Assembly (NCBI RefSeq): GCF_001691555.1
Contig: NZ_MAYN01000008.1
Location: 153,694-217,693 of the forward strand
DNA: 64,000 nucleotides
Origin: Pantoea eucrina
Lineage (GTDB): Bacteria > Pseudomonadota > Gammaproteobacteria > Enterobacterales > Enterobacteriaceae
Reading direction: 5' to 3'
Part shown: in pieces, positions 1-9,928 of the stretch
Layout: each line of letters starts with the position of its first letter
Numbering within the stretch: position 1 is the first letter of the stretch
Made by a program: the position numbers and the translations under genes
The notes under the pieces: generated by a model
Told to the model about the DNA's origin: nothing
What the model saw: the letters and a program-made list of their open reading frames with translations, nothing else
The model's database searches: none

Positions 1-7
1 CCTATTT

Positions 8-83
<76 letters not shown>

Positions 84-89
84 GAAAAC

Positions 90-119
90 AATCCTTTGCT
101 TCGGCAAAGGATTTTTTTT
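90..119 (+). terminator. Rho-independent terminator after tRNA-Trp
   Basis: A 10-bp perfect stem (AATCCTTTGC / GCAAAGGATT) closed by a stable TTCG tetraloop is followed by a T run. It starts 7 nt after the tRNA CCA end and probably ends the rRNA/tRNA transcript. Confidence 0.92.
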
Positions 120-209
120 GCCTGAAATTCAGGCTCCCTCTGCATCCATGCAAAAAATAAAGAGTCTGCGCCTGCTTTAATCGCTTCAGACCCTTCTCTG
201 TCTTTTATC

Positions 210-1031
210 TCAATGCGCCAGAACCGGAAATTTAAGCAGCTGACGAATATGCGTTTGCTGATCGCTGTTCTGCAGCCAGACGGCATACAGCGGGCGCACC
301 GCTACCGGTGTGTCAGGGATCAGTACAATATCGTCATATATTGCCTGCCAGGAATCGGGTAAAAAAGCACAGGCCCCGGTCGTATGTAACAGTTCTCGTG
401 TGAGATGTGCTGATGTTGTTGTTAATACCGGAACGTCATCGCTGGACAAATAGCTTTCATGCTGATGAAAATCTGCCCCCCATTCCAGTTTTATATAATC
501 ATATTTCTCGCGCTTTTCTGTTTTACGCGCCCGGAACAGAGCAAGCGATATATGACCAATTTGCTGGCTGGTCAGCTCATCCATTTTTGGTGCTTCTGTC
601 GTGATTAACAGATCAAGCTGCCGCTCGTGCAGCTGTTTAACCAGCAAATGACGCTGGGCAATACGGGCTTCCATATGCAGGCTCTCACGGTTCTCATAGA
701 GCGTCTGGAGCCATGGCGTAAGATAAGCCTCCCACAGGGAAGCACTGGCCCCGATAGAGAGCTCATGGTGCTGCTGCGTATGCGAAACCTCTTTTTTTGC
801 CATCAGCCAGGTACTCATCAGGCTTTCCGCATAAGGTAATAGTCGTTCACCTGCTGAAGTCAGGCGGATATTATTACGATGGCGGGTAAAAAGATTCACG
901 CCCAGCTGGTTTTCCAATTGACGGATGCGAAAACTGACAGCAGATTGCGTAAGGTACAGCGCCTCCGCAGCGCGTCCAAAATGACGCGTTCTGCTCACCT
1001 CCAGAAAAGTTTTCAGTAATTCCGTATCCAC
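210..1031 (-). CDS. hdfR: LysR-family transcriptional regulator HdfR
   Basis: This 273-residue LysR regulator has an N-terminal winged helix-turn-helix (about residues 2-60, with the typical [20 protein letters not shown] core) followed by a LysR effector-binding domain. Start and length agree with E. coli HdfR, which represses the flagellar master operon flhDC and activates gltBD. The assignment also rests on context: it sits between tRNA-Trp and the divergently read maoP, exactly as in E. coli. The intergenic region to maoP is about 120 bp and must carry both promoters. A shorter cousin function cannot be excluded, but the synteny is strong. Confidence 0.93.
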   Translation of the reverse strand: MDTELLKTFLEVSRTRHFGRAAEALYLTQSAVSFRIRQLENQLGVNLFTRHRNNIRLTSAGERLLPYAESLMSTWLMAKKEVSHTQQHHELSIGASASLWEAYLTPWLQTLYENRESLHMEARIAQRHLLVKQLHERQLDLLITTEAPKMDELTSQQIGHISLALFRARKTEKREKYDYIKLEWGADFHQHESYLSSDDVPVLTTTSAHLTRELLHTTGACAFLPDSWQAIYDDIVLIPDTPVAVRPLYAVWLQNSDQQTHIRQLLKFPVLAH

Positions 1032-1074
1032 ACTATTCTCCCAAAATTTGTTTGTCGTACTGATTTAAATGTTT

Positions 1075-1103
1075 TGTTTTACACTCTGTCAAGCCTATCT
1101 AAT
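1075..1103 (+). promoter_or_regulatory. Possible sigma-70 promoter of maoP
   Basis: TTGTTT (1075-1080) and TCTAAT (1098-1103) are separated by 17 bp. The -10 matches the consensus at 5 of 6 positions and the -35 is weak. It lies about 50 bp upstream of the maoP start. In E. coli the maoS site used by MaoP is in this hdfR-maoP interval; I could not identify maoS here with certainty. Confidence 0.4.
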
Positions 1104-1152
1104 ACTCCGCGCCATAAATAGCACGGCCATATGAGAATCAGGAGCGTGTAAA

Positions 1153-1491
1153 ATGGCGGAAAGCTTCGCAACAACAAATCGTTTCTTCGATAACAAACAT
1201 TATCCACGTGGATTTTCACGTCATGGTGATTTCACCATTAAAGAGGCCCAGCTTCTGGAACGCCATGGATATGCCTTTAATGAGCTTGATCTGGCAAAAC
1301 GCGAACCCGTAACAGAGGAAGAGCGCTCATTCCTTGAAGTGTGCCGCGGACAACGTGAGCCGCTGACCGAAGCAGAGCGCGTCTGGTCTAAGTATACCGC
1401 CCGCATCAAGCGTCCCAAACGCTTTCACACCCTCTCAGGTGGCAAGCCGCAGATGGATACGGTTGAAGATTTCAGCGACAGTGATGACTGA
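1153..1491 (+). CDS. maoP: Macrodomain Ori organisation protein MaoP (YifE)
   Basis: This 112-residue small, charged, soluble protein matches the MaoP/YifE (DUF413) family in length and sequence, including the [19 protein letters not shown] start and the repeated [10 protein letters not shown] / [10 protein letters not shown] segments. In E. coli MaoP acts with the nearby maoS site to organise the Ori macrodomain of the chromosome. The gene has a good ribosome site (AGGAG at 1140-1144), is read divergently from hdfR and converges on comM. No oddities were seen. Confidence 0.95.
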   Translation: MAESFATTNRFFDNKHYPRGFSRHGDFTIKEAQLLERHGYAFNELDLAKREPVTEEERSFLEVCRGQREPLTEAERVWSKYTARIKRPKRFHTLSGGKPQMDTVEDFSDSDD

Positions 1492-1492
1492 T

Positions 1493-1521
1493 AAAACGGG
1501 GCTCTGAATGGCCCCGTTTTT
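1493..1521. terminator. Bidirectional terminator between maoP and comM
   Basis: A perfect 10-bp stem (AAAACGGGGC / GCCCCGTTTT) with an 8-nt loop lies between the convergent genes. T-rich tails in both directions allow it to serve both. Confidence 0.9.
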
Positions 1522-3040
1522 ATTCCAGCGTTTTATGCAGATAAATCATCAGACGATCGATGCTGCGATAGCTTACCGCTTCCTGCAGATGCGACCGTAA
1601 TATCTGGGTTTCTCCGGCAAGATCGGTGATGGTTCTGGCCACTTTCAGGATGCGCTGCCACGCACGTACTGACAATCCCAGCGTATTCAGTATTTCTTCC
1701 AGCCACTCTGCATCAGCCTGGTTCAACACACAGTCTCGCGTAATCTCGGCATTAGTAAGATGGGCATTAATCTTGCCGGCGCGGGCCTGCTGACGTGCTC
1801 TGGCCGCCAGTACCCGTTCCCTGACCTGCGCAGTGCTCTCACCGGTAACAGTCTGCTGACTCAGCGTTCCGCCCGGCAGCAGCGGGATCTCAAGCGACAA
1901 ATCAAAGCGATCCAGAAAAGGCCCTGATAACCGGCTGAGATAACGCAGTACCTGCTGTGGTGAACAGCGGTTGTGATTGCCCTGATAATGCCCGGTGGGG
2001 CTGGGGTTCATTGCGCCAATCAGCTGGAAGCGGGCAGGATAGGTCACTTTAGCCCGCGTACGGGAGAGGGCAATTTCACCTGACTCGATAGGTTCGCGCA
2101 GCGCATCAAGAACACGACGATCAAATTCCGGTAACTCATCCAGAAACAGTACGCCATTGTGCGCCAGGGAGATTTCACCCGGACGGGGTATTGAGCCTCC
2201 GCCAACCAGCGCGTAGAGAGAGGCGCTGTGATGAGGCGCCCTGAAAGGGCGCTTACGCCACTGAGCGCGCTGCCCGCCCGTAGTGACCAGGCTGGCAATG
2301 GCCGCACACTCCAGCGCTTCACTGTCGTCCAGCGGTGGCATAATGCCCGGCAGACGCGTCGCCAGCATTGTTTTACCTGTACCGGGCGGCCCGAGCAGCA
2401 GGAGATTATGTCCGCCTGCGGCGGCAATCTCCAGCGCACGCCGTCCCTGCTGCTGACCAATAACGTCACGCAGATCCTGCAGAGGCTCCGTGGCGTCTTC
2501 AGTAGCGGCCTGTGCCACCCTGAGCATGGTCTGATTATGCAGAAAAGCGCATATTTCACTCAGGTGCACGCCGGTCAGCGTTTCCCCCTGCTGAATTAAC
2601 CCCACATCCTGTTGATTTTGCTCGGCAACAATCATCTGACGGCCGGCCCTGAGCGCTGCCATCGCGGCCGGAATCGCAGCCTGCACGCCACAGAGCGCGC
2701 CGTTAAGGGCAAGCTCACCCAGGAACTCATAACGCGCAAGTTTATCTCCTGGCAGCTGCTCTGAGGCTGCGAGAAGCGCAATAGCAATCGGCAGATCGTA
2801 GCGGCCTCCCTCTTTGGGCAGGTCGGCAGGTGCAAGATTAATAGTGATACGTTTAGCCGGAAAGCTGAACCCACTATTAATGATGGCGCTGCGTACCCGT
2901 TCGCGTGCCTCCTTAACCGTGGTTTCAGGCAGGCCGACCAGCGTCAGCGCGGGCAATCCGTTACTGATATGGACCTCAACAGTGACCAGCGGCGCTTCAA
3001 TACCCAGTGCCGCACGGGTCAGAACTTTAGATAAAGACAT
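1520..3040 (-). CDS. comM: ComM/YifB-family Mg-chelatase-like AAA+ ATPase
   Basis: This 506-residue AAA+ ATPase has an N-terminal ChlI/Lon-S16-like fold (about 1-180) and an AAA+ core with Walker A GPPGTGKT (about 218-225), a Walker B around FLDELPEF, and a C-terminal Mg-chelatase domain. It matches E. coli YifB end to end. In naturally competent bacteria ComM is a hexameric helicase that drives branch migration during DNA uptake and recombination; the role in enterobacteria is less clear. I chose ATG 3040 over the adjacent GTG 3043 because it is better spaced from AGGAGG and gives the family length of 506 residues. It is read opposite to the ilv operon. Confidence 0.95.
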   Translation of the reverse strand: MSLSKVLTRAALGIEAPLVTVEVHISNGLPALTLVGLPETTVKEARERVRSAIINSGFSFPAKRITINLAPADLPKEGGRYDLPIAIALLAASEQLPGDKLARYEFLGELALNGALCGVQAAIPAAMAALRAGRQMIVAEQNQQDVGLIQQGETLTGVHLSEICAFLHNQTMLRVAQAATEDATEPLQDLRDVIGQQQGRRALEIAAAGGHNLLLLGPPGTGKTMLATRLPGIMPPLDDSEALECAAIASLVTTGGQRAQWRKRPFRAPHHSASLYALVGGGSIPRPGEISLAHNGVLFLDELPEFDRRVLDALREPIESGEIALSRTRAKVTYPARFQLIGAMNPSPTGHYQGNHNRCSPQQVLRYLSRLSGPFLDRFDLSLEIPLLPGGTLSQQTVTGESTAQVRERVLAARARQQARAGKINAHLTNAEITRDCVLNQADAEWLEEILNTLGLSVRAWQRILKVARTITDLAGETQILRSHLQEAVSYRSIDRLMIYLHKTLE

Positions 3041-3298
3041 CACTCCTCCTTGTTGCCTCTATCTTTGCCCGTTAGCACGCTATCTGCGATGCCTGGTATA
3101 CCTTTTTGCCTGCTTTATTCCGCATTTTCCTGCGTTTTTCCACTGGTTTCACTAACAATGAGCGCTCGCTTCCGCTAAACGGCGTGCAGTTACGTGCCGG
3201 GCGTAATGAATATTTATCACAAATCTGAATAACCTAGTTTTTACAAGGTGATAACGATAATTACATCCCGACCACGGAAAATTGGCTGATGAAAATTA

Positions 3299-3326
3299 TT
3301 GTAAATGACCTGCTAACTATGATAAC
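3299..3326 (+). promoter_or_regulatory. Candidate ilv operon promoter upstream of ilvL
   Basis: TTGTAA (3299-3304), a 16-bp spacer and GATAAC (3321-3326) would start transcription about 35 nt before ilvL. The match is moderate (4 of 6 at each box). It lies in the roughly 330-bp gap 3041-3367 between comM and ilvL, which is otherwise AT-rich and without a gene I can support. An operon-specific activator site may be present but I cannot name one. Confidence 0.4.
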
Positions 3327-3367
3327 TCTGTAGGCATTACTTCGAACAAGCGAATAAAAGACAACGT

Positions 3368-3466
3368 ATGAAAGCCCTTCTATCCGTGATTAGCCTAGTC
3401 GTGATTAGCGTGGTGGTGATTATTAACCCACCGTGCGGGGCTGCGTCTGGAGAAAGAAAGGCTTAA
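3368..3466 (+). CDS. ilvL: ilv operon leader peptide IlvL
   Basis: This 32-codon ORF encodes a peptide whose residues 4-19 are nearly all Leu, Val and Ile apart from serines (3 Leu, 6 Val, 4 Ile), followed by NPPCGAA. It is a close match to the enterobacterial IlvL leader. Ribosome stalling at these codons when charged branched-chain tRNAs are scarce prevents the terminator at 3487-3523 from forming, so ilvXGMEDA is transcribed. It lies about 150 bp before ilvG and was too short for standard ORF calling. Confidence 0.95.
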   Translation: MKALLSVISLVVISVVVIINPPCGAASGERKA

Positions 3467-3486
3467 AAATCAAGTCTGAAATCTCA

Positions 3487-3523
3487 AAAACCCCCGCACC
3501 GAAAGGTCCGGGGGTTTTTTTTT
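3487..3523 (+). terminator. ilv operon attenuator
   Basis: A GC-rich hairpin (arms AACCCCCG and CGGGGGTT around CACCGAAAGGTC) is followed by nine T residues, 21 nt after the ilvL stop. This is the classic position and shape of the ilvGMEDA attenuator; the leader-peptide region upstream can form competing structures. Confidence 0.95.
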
Positions 3524-3562
3524 GACCAGACAAACTATCAGCTGATTAGCGAGGAGCAGATT

Positions 3563-3613
3563 ATGAGCAGTAGCATAAAATTCTGTTGTTCTCACAGGAT
3601 TACAGGAGAATAA
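3563..3613 (+). CDS. ilvX: Small protein IlvX
   Basis: This 16-codon ORF between attenuator and ilvG starts 6 nt after a strong GAGGAG ribosome site and stops 2 nt before the ilvG ATG. The peptide [16 protein letters not shown] has the same length and the same FC...S.R.TG pattern as E. coli IlvX (recalled sequence). Its function is unknown. The tight junction suggests translational coupling with ilvG. Confidence 0.8.
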   Translation: MSSSIKFCCSHRITGE

Positions 3614-3615
3614 CC

Positions 3616-5262
3616 ATGACAGGTGCACAATGGGTAGTTCAGGCATTACGCGCGCAGGGCGTTGATACCGTGTTCGGTTATCCTGGCGGCGCTATCATGC
3701 CCGTGTACGATGCGCTATATGATGGCGGCGTAGAACATCTGTTGTGCCGTCATGAGCAGGGTGCGGTGATAGCCGCTATCGGCTATGCCCGAGCCACGGG
3801 TAAAACCGGCGTCTGCATCGCAACCTCCGGTCCGGGCGCCACTAACCTGATCACCGGCCTGGCGGATGCGATGATGGATTCTGTGCCCGTAGTAGCCATT
3901 ACCGGACAAGTCTCATCCGCTGTCATGGGCACCGACGCTTTTCAGGAGATTGACGTCCTCGGGCTGTCGCTGGCCTGCACCAAACACAGTTTTCTGGTGG
4001 AGTCGCTTGACGATCTGCCTTCAGTAATGGCCGAAGCCTTTGCTATCGCGCAGTCGGGACGTCCGGGGCCGGTGCTGGTTGATATTCCAAAAGATATCCA
4101 GATTGCCAGCGCGGAACTGACGCCCCATCTGCTGCCGGTTGAGGAGACGCTTTCCCATTCACCGCAACACATTGATGACGCTCGCGCCTTAATGGCACGT
4201 GCAGCAAAACCCGTGTTGTACGTTGGGGGCGGCGTGGGCATGGCGCAGGCGGTTCCGGCGCTGCGTGCCCTGGCTGCAGAAAGCGGGATCCCGGTGGTCT
4301 CGACCCTGAAAGGACTCGGCTGCGCAGAGAGCAGCAGCGAGCTCTATCTCGGTATGCTCGGCATGCACGGCACTAAAGCGGCTAACCTTGCCGTACAGTC
4401 GTGCGATTTACTGATTGCAGTAGGTGCCCGCTTTGATGACCGCGTGACCGGCAAGCTGGATACCTTTGCGCCGCATGCCAGCGTCATTCATATCGATATC
4501 GATCCGGCGGAGCTGAACAAACTGCGCCGTGCCCACGTTTCGCTGCCGGGCGATCTCCGGCAGATATTGCCCGCGCTGAGCATGCCACTGCAGATTGATG
4601 CATGGCGTAATGAAGTCCGTGCGATGAAAGCGGAATTTAGCTGGCGCTACGATCACCCAGGCGACGCGATTTATGCGCCGTTGCTGCTGAAGCAGGTTTC
4701 CGATCGCAAGCCGGACAGTACCATCGTGACCACCGATGTGGGTCAGCATCAGATGTGGACGGCGCAGCATATGGCGTTCAGCGCGCCGGAAAATTTCATC
4801 ACCTCCAGCGGTCTCGGCACCATGGGGTTTGGCCTGCCAGCGGCCGTGGGTGCGCAGATTGCCCGTCCTGATGACACGGTGATCTGCGTTTCCGGTGACG
4901 GTTCCATCATGATGAACATTCAGGAGCTGGGTACCATTAAACGCAAACAGCTGCCGGTAAAAATTCTGCTGCTGGATAACCAGCGGCTGGGCATGGTGCG
5001 CCAGTGGCAGCAGCTGTTTTTCGATGGCCGCTATAGCGAGACCACCCTGACTGATAACCCCGATTTTCTGATGCTGGCCCGCGCATTTGATATTCCAGGC
5101 CAGCGTATCAGCCGTAAAGATGAAGTTGACGCCGCGATTGATGCTCTGCTGAACAGCGAAGGACCTTATTTCCTGCATGTTTCGATTGATGAGCATGAAA
5201 ACGTCTGGCCACTGGTCCCGCCGGGTGCCAGCAACGCAAACATGATGGAGAAAACCGTATGA
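3616..5262 (+). CDS. ilvG: Acetolactate synthase II large subunit
   Basis: This 548-residue thiamine-diphosphate enzyme condenses two pyruvates to acetolactate, or pyruvate with 2-ketobutyrate to acetohydroxybutyrate, the first common step of Val, Leu and Ile synthesis. It has the N-terminal TPP domain ([11 protein letters not shown], catalytic Glu in RHEQGA), a central domain and the C-terminal TPP/Mg motif GDGS...N (about 430-460). ATG 3616 gives the family length and follows AGGAG; a longer TTG-started frame from 3586 overlaps ilvX and is unlikely. Unlike E. coli K-12, the frame is intact. It overlaps ilvM by 4 nt. Confidence 0.97.
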   Translation: MTGAQWVVQALRAQGVDTVFGYPGGAIMPVYDALYDGGVEHLLCRHEQGAVIAAIGYARATGKTGVCIATSGPGATNLITGLADAMMDSVPVVAITGQVSSAVMGTDAFQEIDVLGLSLACTKHSFLVESLDDLPSVMAEAFAIAQSGRPGPVLVDIPKDIQIASAELTPHLLPVEETLSHSPQHIDDARALMARAAKPVLYVGGGVGMAQAVPALRALAAESGIPVVSTLKGLGCAESSSELYLGMLGMHGTKAANLAVQSCDLLIAVGARFDDRVTGKLDTFAPHASVIHIDIDPAELNKLRRAHVSLPGDLRQILPALSMPLQIDAWRNEVRAMKAEFSWRYDHPGDAIYAPLLLKQVSDRKPDSTIVTTDVGQHQMWTAQHMAFSAPENFITSSGLGTMGFGLPAAVGAQIARPDDTVICVSGDGSIMMNIQELGTIKRKQLPVKILLLDNQRLGMVRQWQQLFFDGRYSETTLTDNPDFLMLARAFDIPGQRISRKDEVDAAIDALLNSEGPYFLHVSIDEHENVWPLVPPGASNANMMEKTV

Positions 5263-5516
5263 ATCAGCATCAGTTATCAATTGAAGCCCGTTTTCGCCCG
5301 GAAGTGCTGGAGCGCATTTTGCGCGTTGTTCGCCACCGTGGCTTTCAGGTCTGCGCAATGAATATGGGCTCCGCCAGCAATGCAGACAACATTAATATCG
5401 AAATGACCGTTGCCAGCCAGCGCTCAGTCGATTTACTGTCTTCTCAGTTACGCAAACTTTTGGATGTCGCCTGTGTCGAGATCCAGCAGCAGACAACACA
5501 ACAAATCCGCGCTTAG
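5259..5516 (+). CDS. ilvM: Acetolactate synthase II small (regulatory) subunit
   Basis: This 85-residue single ACT-domain protein is the partner of IlvG, needed for stability and activity of acetolactate synthase II; this isozyme is typically resistant to valine. Its ATG overlaps the ilvG TGA (ATGA), indicating translational coupling and equal expression. The length matches E. coli IlvM (87 residues). Confidence 0.96.
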   Translation: MNQHQLSIEARFRPEVLERILRVVRHRGFQVCAMNMGSASNADNINIEMTVASQRSVDLLSSQLRKLLDVACVEIQQQTTQQIRA

Positions 5517-5534
5517 TCGCCAAAGGACATAACG

Positions 5535-6464
5535 ATGAGTACGAAGAAAGCAGACTTTATTTGGTTCAACGGAGAAATGGTTAAGTGGGAAGACGCAAAA
5601 GTCAGCGTTATGTCTCACGCACTGCATTACGGTACTTCGGTGTTTGAAGGCGTACGCTGCTACGACTCGCACAAAGGCCCGGTAGTGTTCCGTCACCGTG
5701 AACATATGCAGCGTCTGCACGACTCCGCGAAAATTTATCGTTTTCCGATCAAGGCCAGCGTCGATGAGCTGATGGAAGCCTGCCGCGAAGTGATCCGCGT
5801 TAACAATCTGAAGAGCGCCTATATCCGTCCGCTGGCGTTTGTCGGCGATGTGGGCCTGGGTGTTAACCCGCCGGACGGTTTTACCACTGACGTTATCATT
5901 GCGGCTTTCCCGTGGGGAGCCTACCTCGGTCCGGAAGCGCTGGAGCAGGGTATCAATGCCATGGTCTCCTCGTGGAATCGCGTGGCCCCTAATACGCTGC
6001 CTACTGCGGCCAAAGCAGGCGGTAACTATCTCTCCTCTCTGCTGGTGGGCAGCGAAGCGCGCCGCCACGGCTATCAGGAAGGGATCGCGCTGGATACGCA
6101 GGGCTACATCTCCGAAGGCGCGGGCGAAAACCTGTTTGAAGTTAAAGATGGCATTCTGTTTACGCCGCCGTTTACCTCTTCCGCTCTGCCGGGCATCACC
6201 CGCGATGCAATCATCAAACTGGCACACGATCTCGGTATCGAAGTGCGCGAACAGGTACTGTCACGCGAGTCGCTCTATCTGGCCGATGAGATCTTCATGT
6301 CAGGCACCGCTGCGGAAATCACCCCGGTGCGCAGCGTTGACGGCATTCAGGTCGGTGAAGGCAAGCGTGGTCCGGTGACCACCCGAATTCAGAAAGCGTT
6401 CTTTGGCCTGTTTACCGGCGAAACCGAAGATAAGTATGGCTGGCTGGATCAGGTTAATCCGTAA
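5535..6464 (+). CDS. ilvE: Branched-chain amino acid aminotransferase
   Basis: This 309-residue class IV PLP aminotransferase carries out the last step of Ile, Val and Leu synthesis by moving an amino group from glutamate to the 2-keto acids. The fold-IV signatures are clear: HALHYGTSVFEGVR near the N-terminus, KAGGNYLSSL containing the PLP lysine (about 160), and GYISEGAGENLF (about 190-201). The length equals E. coli IlvE. It follows ilvM by 18 nt with an AGGA ribosome site. A GC-rich hairpin (about 6475-6497) follows in the short gap before ilvD and may modulate downstream transcription or mRNA stability. Confidence 0.97.
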   Translation: MSTKKADFIWFNGEMVKWEDAKVSVMSHALHYGTSVFEGVRCYDSHKGPVVFRHREHMQRLHDSAKIYRFPIKASVDELMEACREVIRVNNLKSAYIRPLAFVGDVGLGVNPPDGFTTDVIIAAFPWGAYLGPEALEQGINAMVSSWNRVAPNTLPTAAKAGGNYLSSLLVGSEARRHGYQEGIALDTQGYISEGAGENLFEVKDGILFTPPFTSSALPGITRDAIIKLAHDLGIEVREQVLSRESLYLADEIFMSGTAAEITPVRSVDGIQVGEGKRGPVTTRIQKAFFGLFTGETEDKYGWLDQVNP

Positions 6465-6525
6465 CAAGACAGCAACGCGGGGGCAGCAGCGCCCGCGTCA
6501 TTTTTCAGACTGGAGTAAATAGAGC

Positions 6526-8376
6526 ATGCCTAAGTACCGTTCAGCCACCACCACCCACGGCCGTAATATGGCGGGTGCCCGTGCCCTGTGGCGCGCCACC
6601 GGAATGACCGATGATGATTTCGGCAAGCCGATTATTGCGGTAGTGAACTCATTCACACAGTTTGTACCGGGGCACGTGCACCTGCGCGACCTCGGCAAGC
6701 TGGTTGCAGAGCAGATTGAAGCAGCGGGCGGCGTGGCAAAAGAGTTCAACACCATTGCGGTAGATGATGGTATCGCCATGGGGCATGGCGGCATGCTGTA
6801 TTCACTTCCGTCACGTGAGCTGATCGCCGACTCCGTAGAGTACATGGTCAACGCCCATTGCGCGGATGCGATGGTCTGTATCTCCAACTGCGACAAAATC
6901 ACCCCGGGAATGCTGATGGCGGCACTGCGCCTCAACATTCCAGTGATCTTTGTCTCCGGCGGCCCGATGGAAGCAGGCAAAACCAAACTCTCCGACCAGA
7001 TCATCAAGCTGGACCTGGTGGATGCCATGATTCAGGGTGCGAACCCAAACGTCAGCGATGCCGACAGTGAACAGATTGAGCGCTCAGCCTGCCCAACCTG
7101 CGGCTCCTGTTCCGGAATGTTCACCGCTAACTCCATGAACTGTCTGACTGAAGCGCTGGGCCTGTCGCAGCCGGGCAACGGCTCGCTGCTGGCCACACAC
7201 GCCGATCGTAAAGCGCTGTTCATCAATGCGGGTAAACGCATTGTGAGCCTGACCAAACGCTACTACGAGCAGGATGACGTTAACATGCTGCCGCGTAATA
7301 TCGCGACCAAAGCAGCGTTTGAGAACGCCATGACGCTGGATATTGCCATGGGCGGCTCCACCAATACCGTACTGCATCTGCTGGCAGCGGCGCAGGAGGG
7401 CGAGATCGACTTCAATATCTCCGATATTGACCGCCTGTCACGTAAAGTCCCGCAGCTGTGTAAAGTGGCACCCAGCACCCCGAAATACCATATGGAAGAT
7501 GTGCACCGCGCCGGCGGCGTAATCGGTATTCTTGGCGAACTGGATCGGGCTGGCCTGATCGACACCAGCGCGCGCAATATTCTGCAGCAGACAATGCGTG
7601 AGACGCTGGATCAGTACGACATCATGCTGACGCAGGACCAGGCCGTAAAAGATATGTTCCGCGCCGGCCCGGCGGGCATCCGCACCACGCAGGCGTTCTC
7701 GCAAAGCTGTCGCTGGGACACGCTGGATGACGATCGTGCTGAGGGCTGTATCCGTACGCGCGAACACGCCTACTCACAGGATGGCGGCCTGGCGGTGCTG
7801 TACGGCAACCTGGCAGAAGATGGCTGCATTGTTAAAACGGCGGGCGTCGATAAAGAGATCCTGACCTTTAAAGGGCCGGCGAAAGTCTACGAAAGCCAGG
7901 ATGATGCCGTTGAAGCGATCCTGGGCGGTAAAGTGGTGGCAGGCGATGTCGTCGTCATTCGCTATGAAGGGCCAAAAGGCGGTCCGGGTATGCAGGAGAT
8001 GCTCTATCCCACCACCTACCTGAAATCGATGGGCCTTGGCAAAAGCTGCGCGCTGATCACCGACGGACGCTTCTCTGGCGGCACATCCGGCCTCTCAATC
8101 GGCCATGCCTCGCCGGAAGCGGCGAGCGGCGGCACCATTGCGCTGGTGAAAGATGGTGACCTGATTGAGATCGATATCCCGAATCGCGGCATTAAATTAG
8201 CGGTACCGGATAACGAGCTGCACGCCCGCCGTGAAGAAGAAGCTGCGCGCGGGGAAGCTGCGTGGACGCCGCACAACCGCGAACGTCAGGTCTCTTTTGC
8301 GCTGCGTGCTTACGCCTCACTGGCGACCAGCGCAGATAAAGGCGCGGTACGCGACAAGTCGAAGCTGGGAGGCTGA
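6526..8376 (+). CDS. ilvD: Dihydroxy-acid dehydratase
   Basis: This 616-residue iron-sulfur enzyme dehydrates 2,3-dihydroxy-isovalerate and 2,3-dihydroxy-3-methylvalerate to the keto acids used by IlvE. Cluster cysteines are visible at C122 (SNCDKITPG) and C192/C195 in [11 protein letters not shown], and the C-terminal signature [14 protein letters not shown] is present. The length matches E. coli. It is the fourth enzyme gene of the operon and is separated from ilvA by 4 nt. Confidence 0.97.
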   Translation: MPKYRSATTTHGRNMAGARALWRATGMTDDDFGKPIIAVVNSFTQFVPGHVHLRDLGKLVAEQIEAAGGVAKEFNTIAVDDGIAMGHGGMLYSLPSRELIADSVEYMVNAHCADAMVCISNCDKITPGMLMAALRLNIPVIFVSGGPMEAGKTKLSDQIIKLDLVDAMIQGANPNVSDADSEQIERSACPTCGSCSGMFTANSMNCLTEALGLSQPGNGSLLATHADRKALFINAGKRIVSLTKRYYEQDDVNMLPRNIATKAAFENAMTLDIAMGGSTNTVLHLLAAAQEGEIDFNISDIDRLSRKVPQLCKVAPSTPKYHMEDVHRAGGVIGILGELDRAGLIDTSARNILQQTMRETLDQYDIMLTQDQAVKDMFRAGPAGIRTTQAFSQSCRWDTLDDDRAEGCIRTREHAYSQDGGLAVLYGNLAEDGCIVKTAGVDKEILTFKGPAKVYESQDDAVEAILGGKVVAGDVVVIRYEGPKGGPGMQEMLYPTTYLKSMGLGKSCALITDGRFSGGTSGLSIGHASPEAASGGTIALVKDGDLIEIDIPNRGIKLAVPDNELHARREEEAARGEAAWTPHNRERQVSFALRAYASLATSADKGAVRDKSKLGG

Positions 8377-8380
8377 GGGT

Positions 8381-9928
8381 ATGGCTGAGTCTCAACCCCT
8401 TTCCGCGTCGCCCGACGGCGCGGAGTACCTGCGCGCCATTCTGCGTGCGCCGGTTTATGAAATTGCGCAGGTGACGCCCCTGCAGAAGATGGAGAAGCTC
8501 TCATCAAGGCTGGGCAATACTATTCTGGTGAAGCGTGAAGATCGGCAGCCGGTGCACAGCTTCAAGCTGCGCGGTGCCTATGCGATGATCGCCGGATTAA
8601 ACGAAGAGCAGAAAGCGCGCGGCGTGGTGACTGCCTCTGCCGGTAACCATGCGCAGGGGGTTGCGCTCTCAGCCAGCACGCTGGGACTTAAATCGCTGAT
8701 TGTCATGCCGGTCACGACGGCTGACATCAAAGTCGATGCAGTACGGGCGTTCGGTGGCGAAGCGTATCTGTTTGGTGCCAGTTTTGATGAAGCCAAAGCG
8801 AAGGCGATTGAGCTGGCGGAGCAGCAGGGTTACACCTTTGTGCCGCCGTTTGATCACCCGGCGGTGATTGCCGGACAGGGCACGCTGGCGATGGAGCTGC
8901 TGCAGCAGGATGCGCATCTCGATCGCGTCTTTGTCCCGGTTGGCGGAGGCGGGCTGGCAGCCGGAGTCGCGGTACTGATCAAGCAGCTGATGCCGCAGAT
9001 CAAAGTCATTGCGGTTGAGTCTGAGGATTCTGCCTGCCTGAAAGCTGCGCTGACGGCAGGTGAGCCGGTGGATCTGCCGCGCGTCGGGCTGTTTGCCGAG
9101 GGCGTGGCGGTGAAACGCATCGGCAGCGAAACCTTCCGGCTCTGCCAGGCGTATCTCGACGACATCATCACCGTCGACAGCGATGCCATCTGTGCGGCGA
9201 TGAAAGATCTGTTTGAGGATGTGCGCGCAGTGGCGGAGCCCTCAGGTGCGCTGGCGCTGGCGGGCATGAAAAAGTATATCCAGCAGCACGACATCAAAGG
9301 TGAGCGTCTGGCACACGTGCTGTCGGGCGCTAACGTCAACTTCCACGGTCTGCGCTATGTCTCTGAACGCTGCGAGCTGGGAGAGCAGCGGGAAGCGCTG
9401 CTGGCGGTGACCATTCCTGAACAGCAGGGCAGCTTTCTGACATTCTGCCAGACGCTGGGCGGCCGATCGGTTACGGAGTTCAACTACCGTTATGCGGATG
9501 CGGACAGCGCCTGCATCTTTGTCGGCGTGCGCCTGACGCGCGGTCTTGAGGAGCGCAGCGAGATCATCAGCCAGCTTACGGAAGGGGGCTACCAGGTGGT
9601 GGATCTCTCTGATGATGAGATGGCCAAACTGCACGTGCGTTATATGGTTGGCGGGCGTCCGTCAAAATCGCTGCGCGAGCGGCTTTTCAGTTTTGAGTTC
9701 CCGGAAGCGCCGGGCGCACTGCTGAAGTTTCTGCAGACGCTGGGTGCGCACTGGAATATCTCACTGTTTCACTACCGCAGTCACGGCACCGATTTTGGTC
9801 GCGTGCTGGCGGCCTTTGAAGTGAATGACAAAGAACCCGATTTCGAAACCCACCTTACGGCACTGGGTTACGAGTGGCACGATGAGGCGAATAACCCGGC
9901 TTTTCGTTTCTTCCTCGCCGGGCAGTAA
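8381..9928 (+). CDS. ilvA: Biosynthetic threonine deaminase
   Basis: This 515-residue PLP enzyme deaminates threonine to 2-ketobutyrate, the committed step of isoleucine synthesis. The N-terminal catalytic domain carries the PLP lysine K62 in HSFKLRGAY, SAGNHAQG, and the glycine loop VPVGGGG. Two C-terminal ACT-like regulatory domains (about 325-515) bind Ile (inhibitor) and Val (activator), so this is the biosynthetic form, not the short catabolic TdcB. ATG 8381 follows GGAGG and lies 4 nt after ilvD; a longer frame reaching back to 8231 is an overlap artefact. The stop touches the convergent ilvY stop. Confidence 0.97.
   Translation: MAESQPLSASPDGAEYLRAILRAPVYEIAQVTPLQKMEKLSSRLGNTILVKREDRQPVHSFKLRGAYAMIAGLNEEQKARGVVTASAGNHAQGVALSASTLGLKSLIVMPVTTADIKVDAVRAFGGEAYLFGASFDEAKAKAIELAEQQGYTFVPPFDHPAVIAGQGTLAMELLQQDAHLDRVFVPVGGGGLAAGVAVLIKQLMPQIKVIAVESEDSACLKAALTAGEPVDLPRVGLFAEGVAVKRIGSETFRLCQAYLDDIITVDSDAICAAMKDLFEDVRAVAEPSGALALAGMKKYIQQHDIKGERLAHVLSGANVNFHGLRYVSERCELGEQREALLAVTIPEQQGSFLTFCQTLGGRSVTEFNYRYADADSACIFVGVRLTRGLEERSEIISQLTEGGYQVVDLSDDEMAKLHVRYMVGGRPSKSLRERLFSFEFPEAPGALLKFLQTLGAHWNISLFHYRSHGTDFGRVLAAFEVNDKEPDFETHLTALGYEWHDEANNPAFRFFLAGQ

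Noticed and set aside
3586..3615. Earlier TTG start for ilvG
   Set aside because: It overlaps ilvX, lacks a ribosome site at proper spacing and would make the protein longer than the family.
4408..5358. 316-codon frame antisense to ilvG and ilvM
   Set aside because: It overlaps two clear genes, lacks a ribosome site and has no recognisable motif.
8231..8380. Extended N-terminus of IlvA reaching into ilvD
   Set aside because: The added part is an out-of-frame reading of ilvD. ATG 8381 has a good ribosome site and gives the family length.
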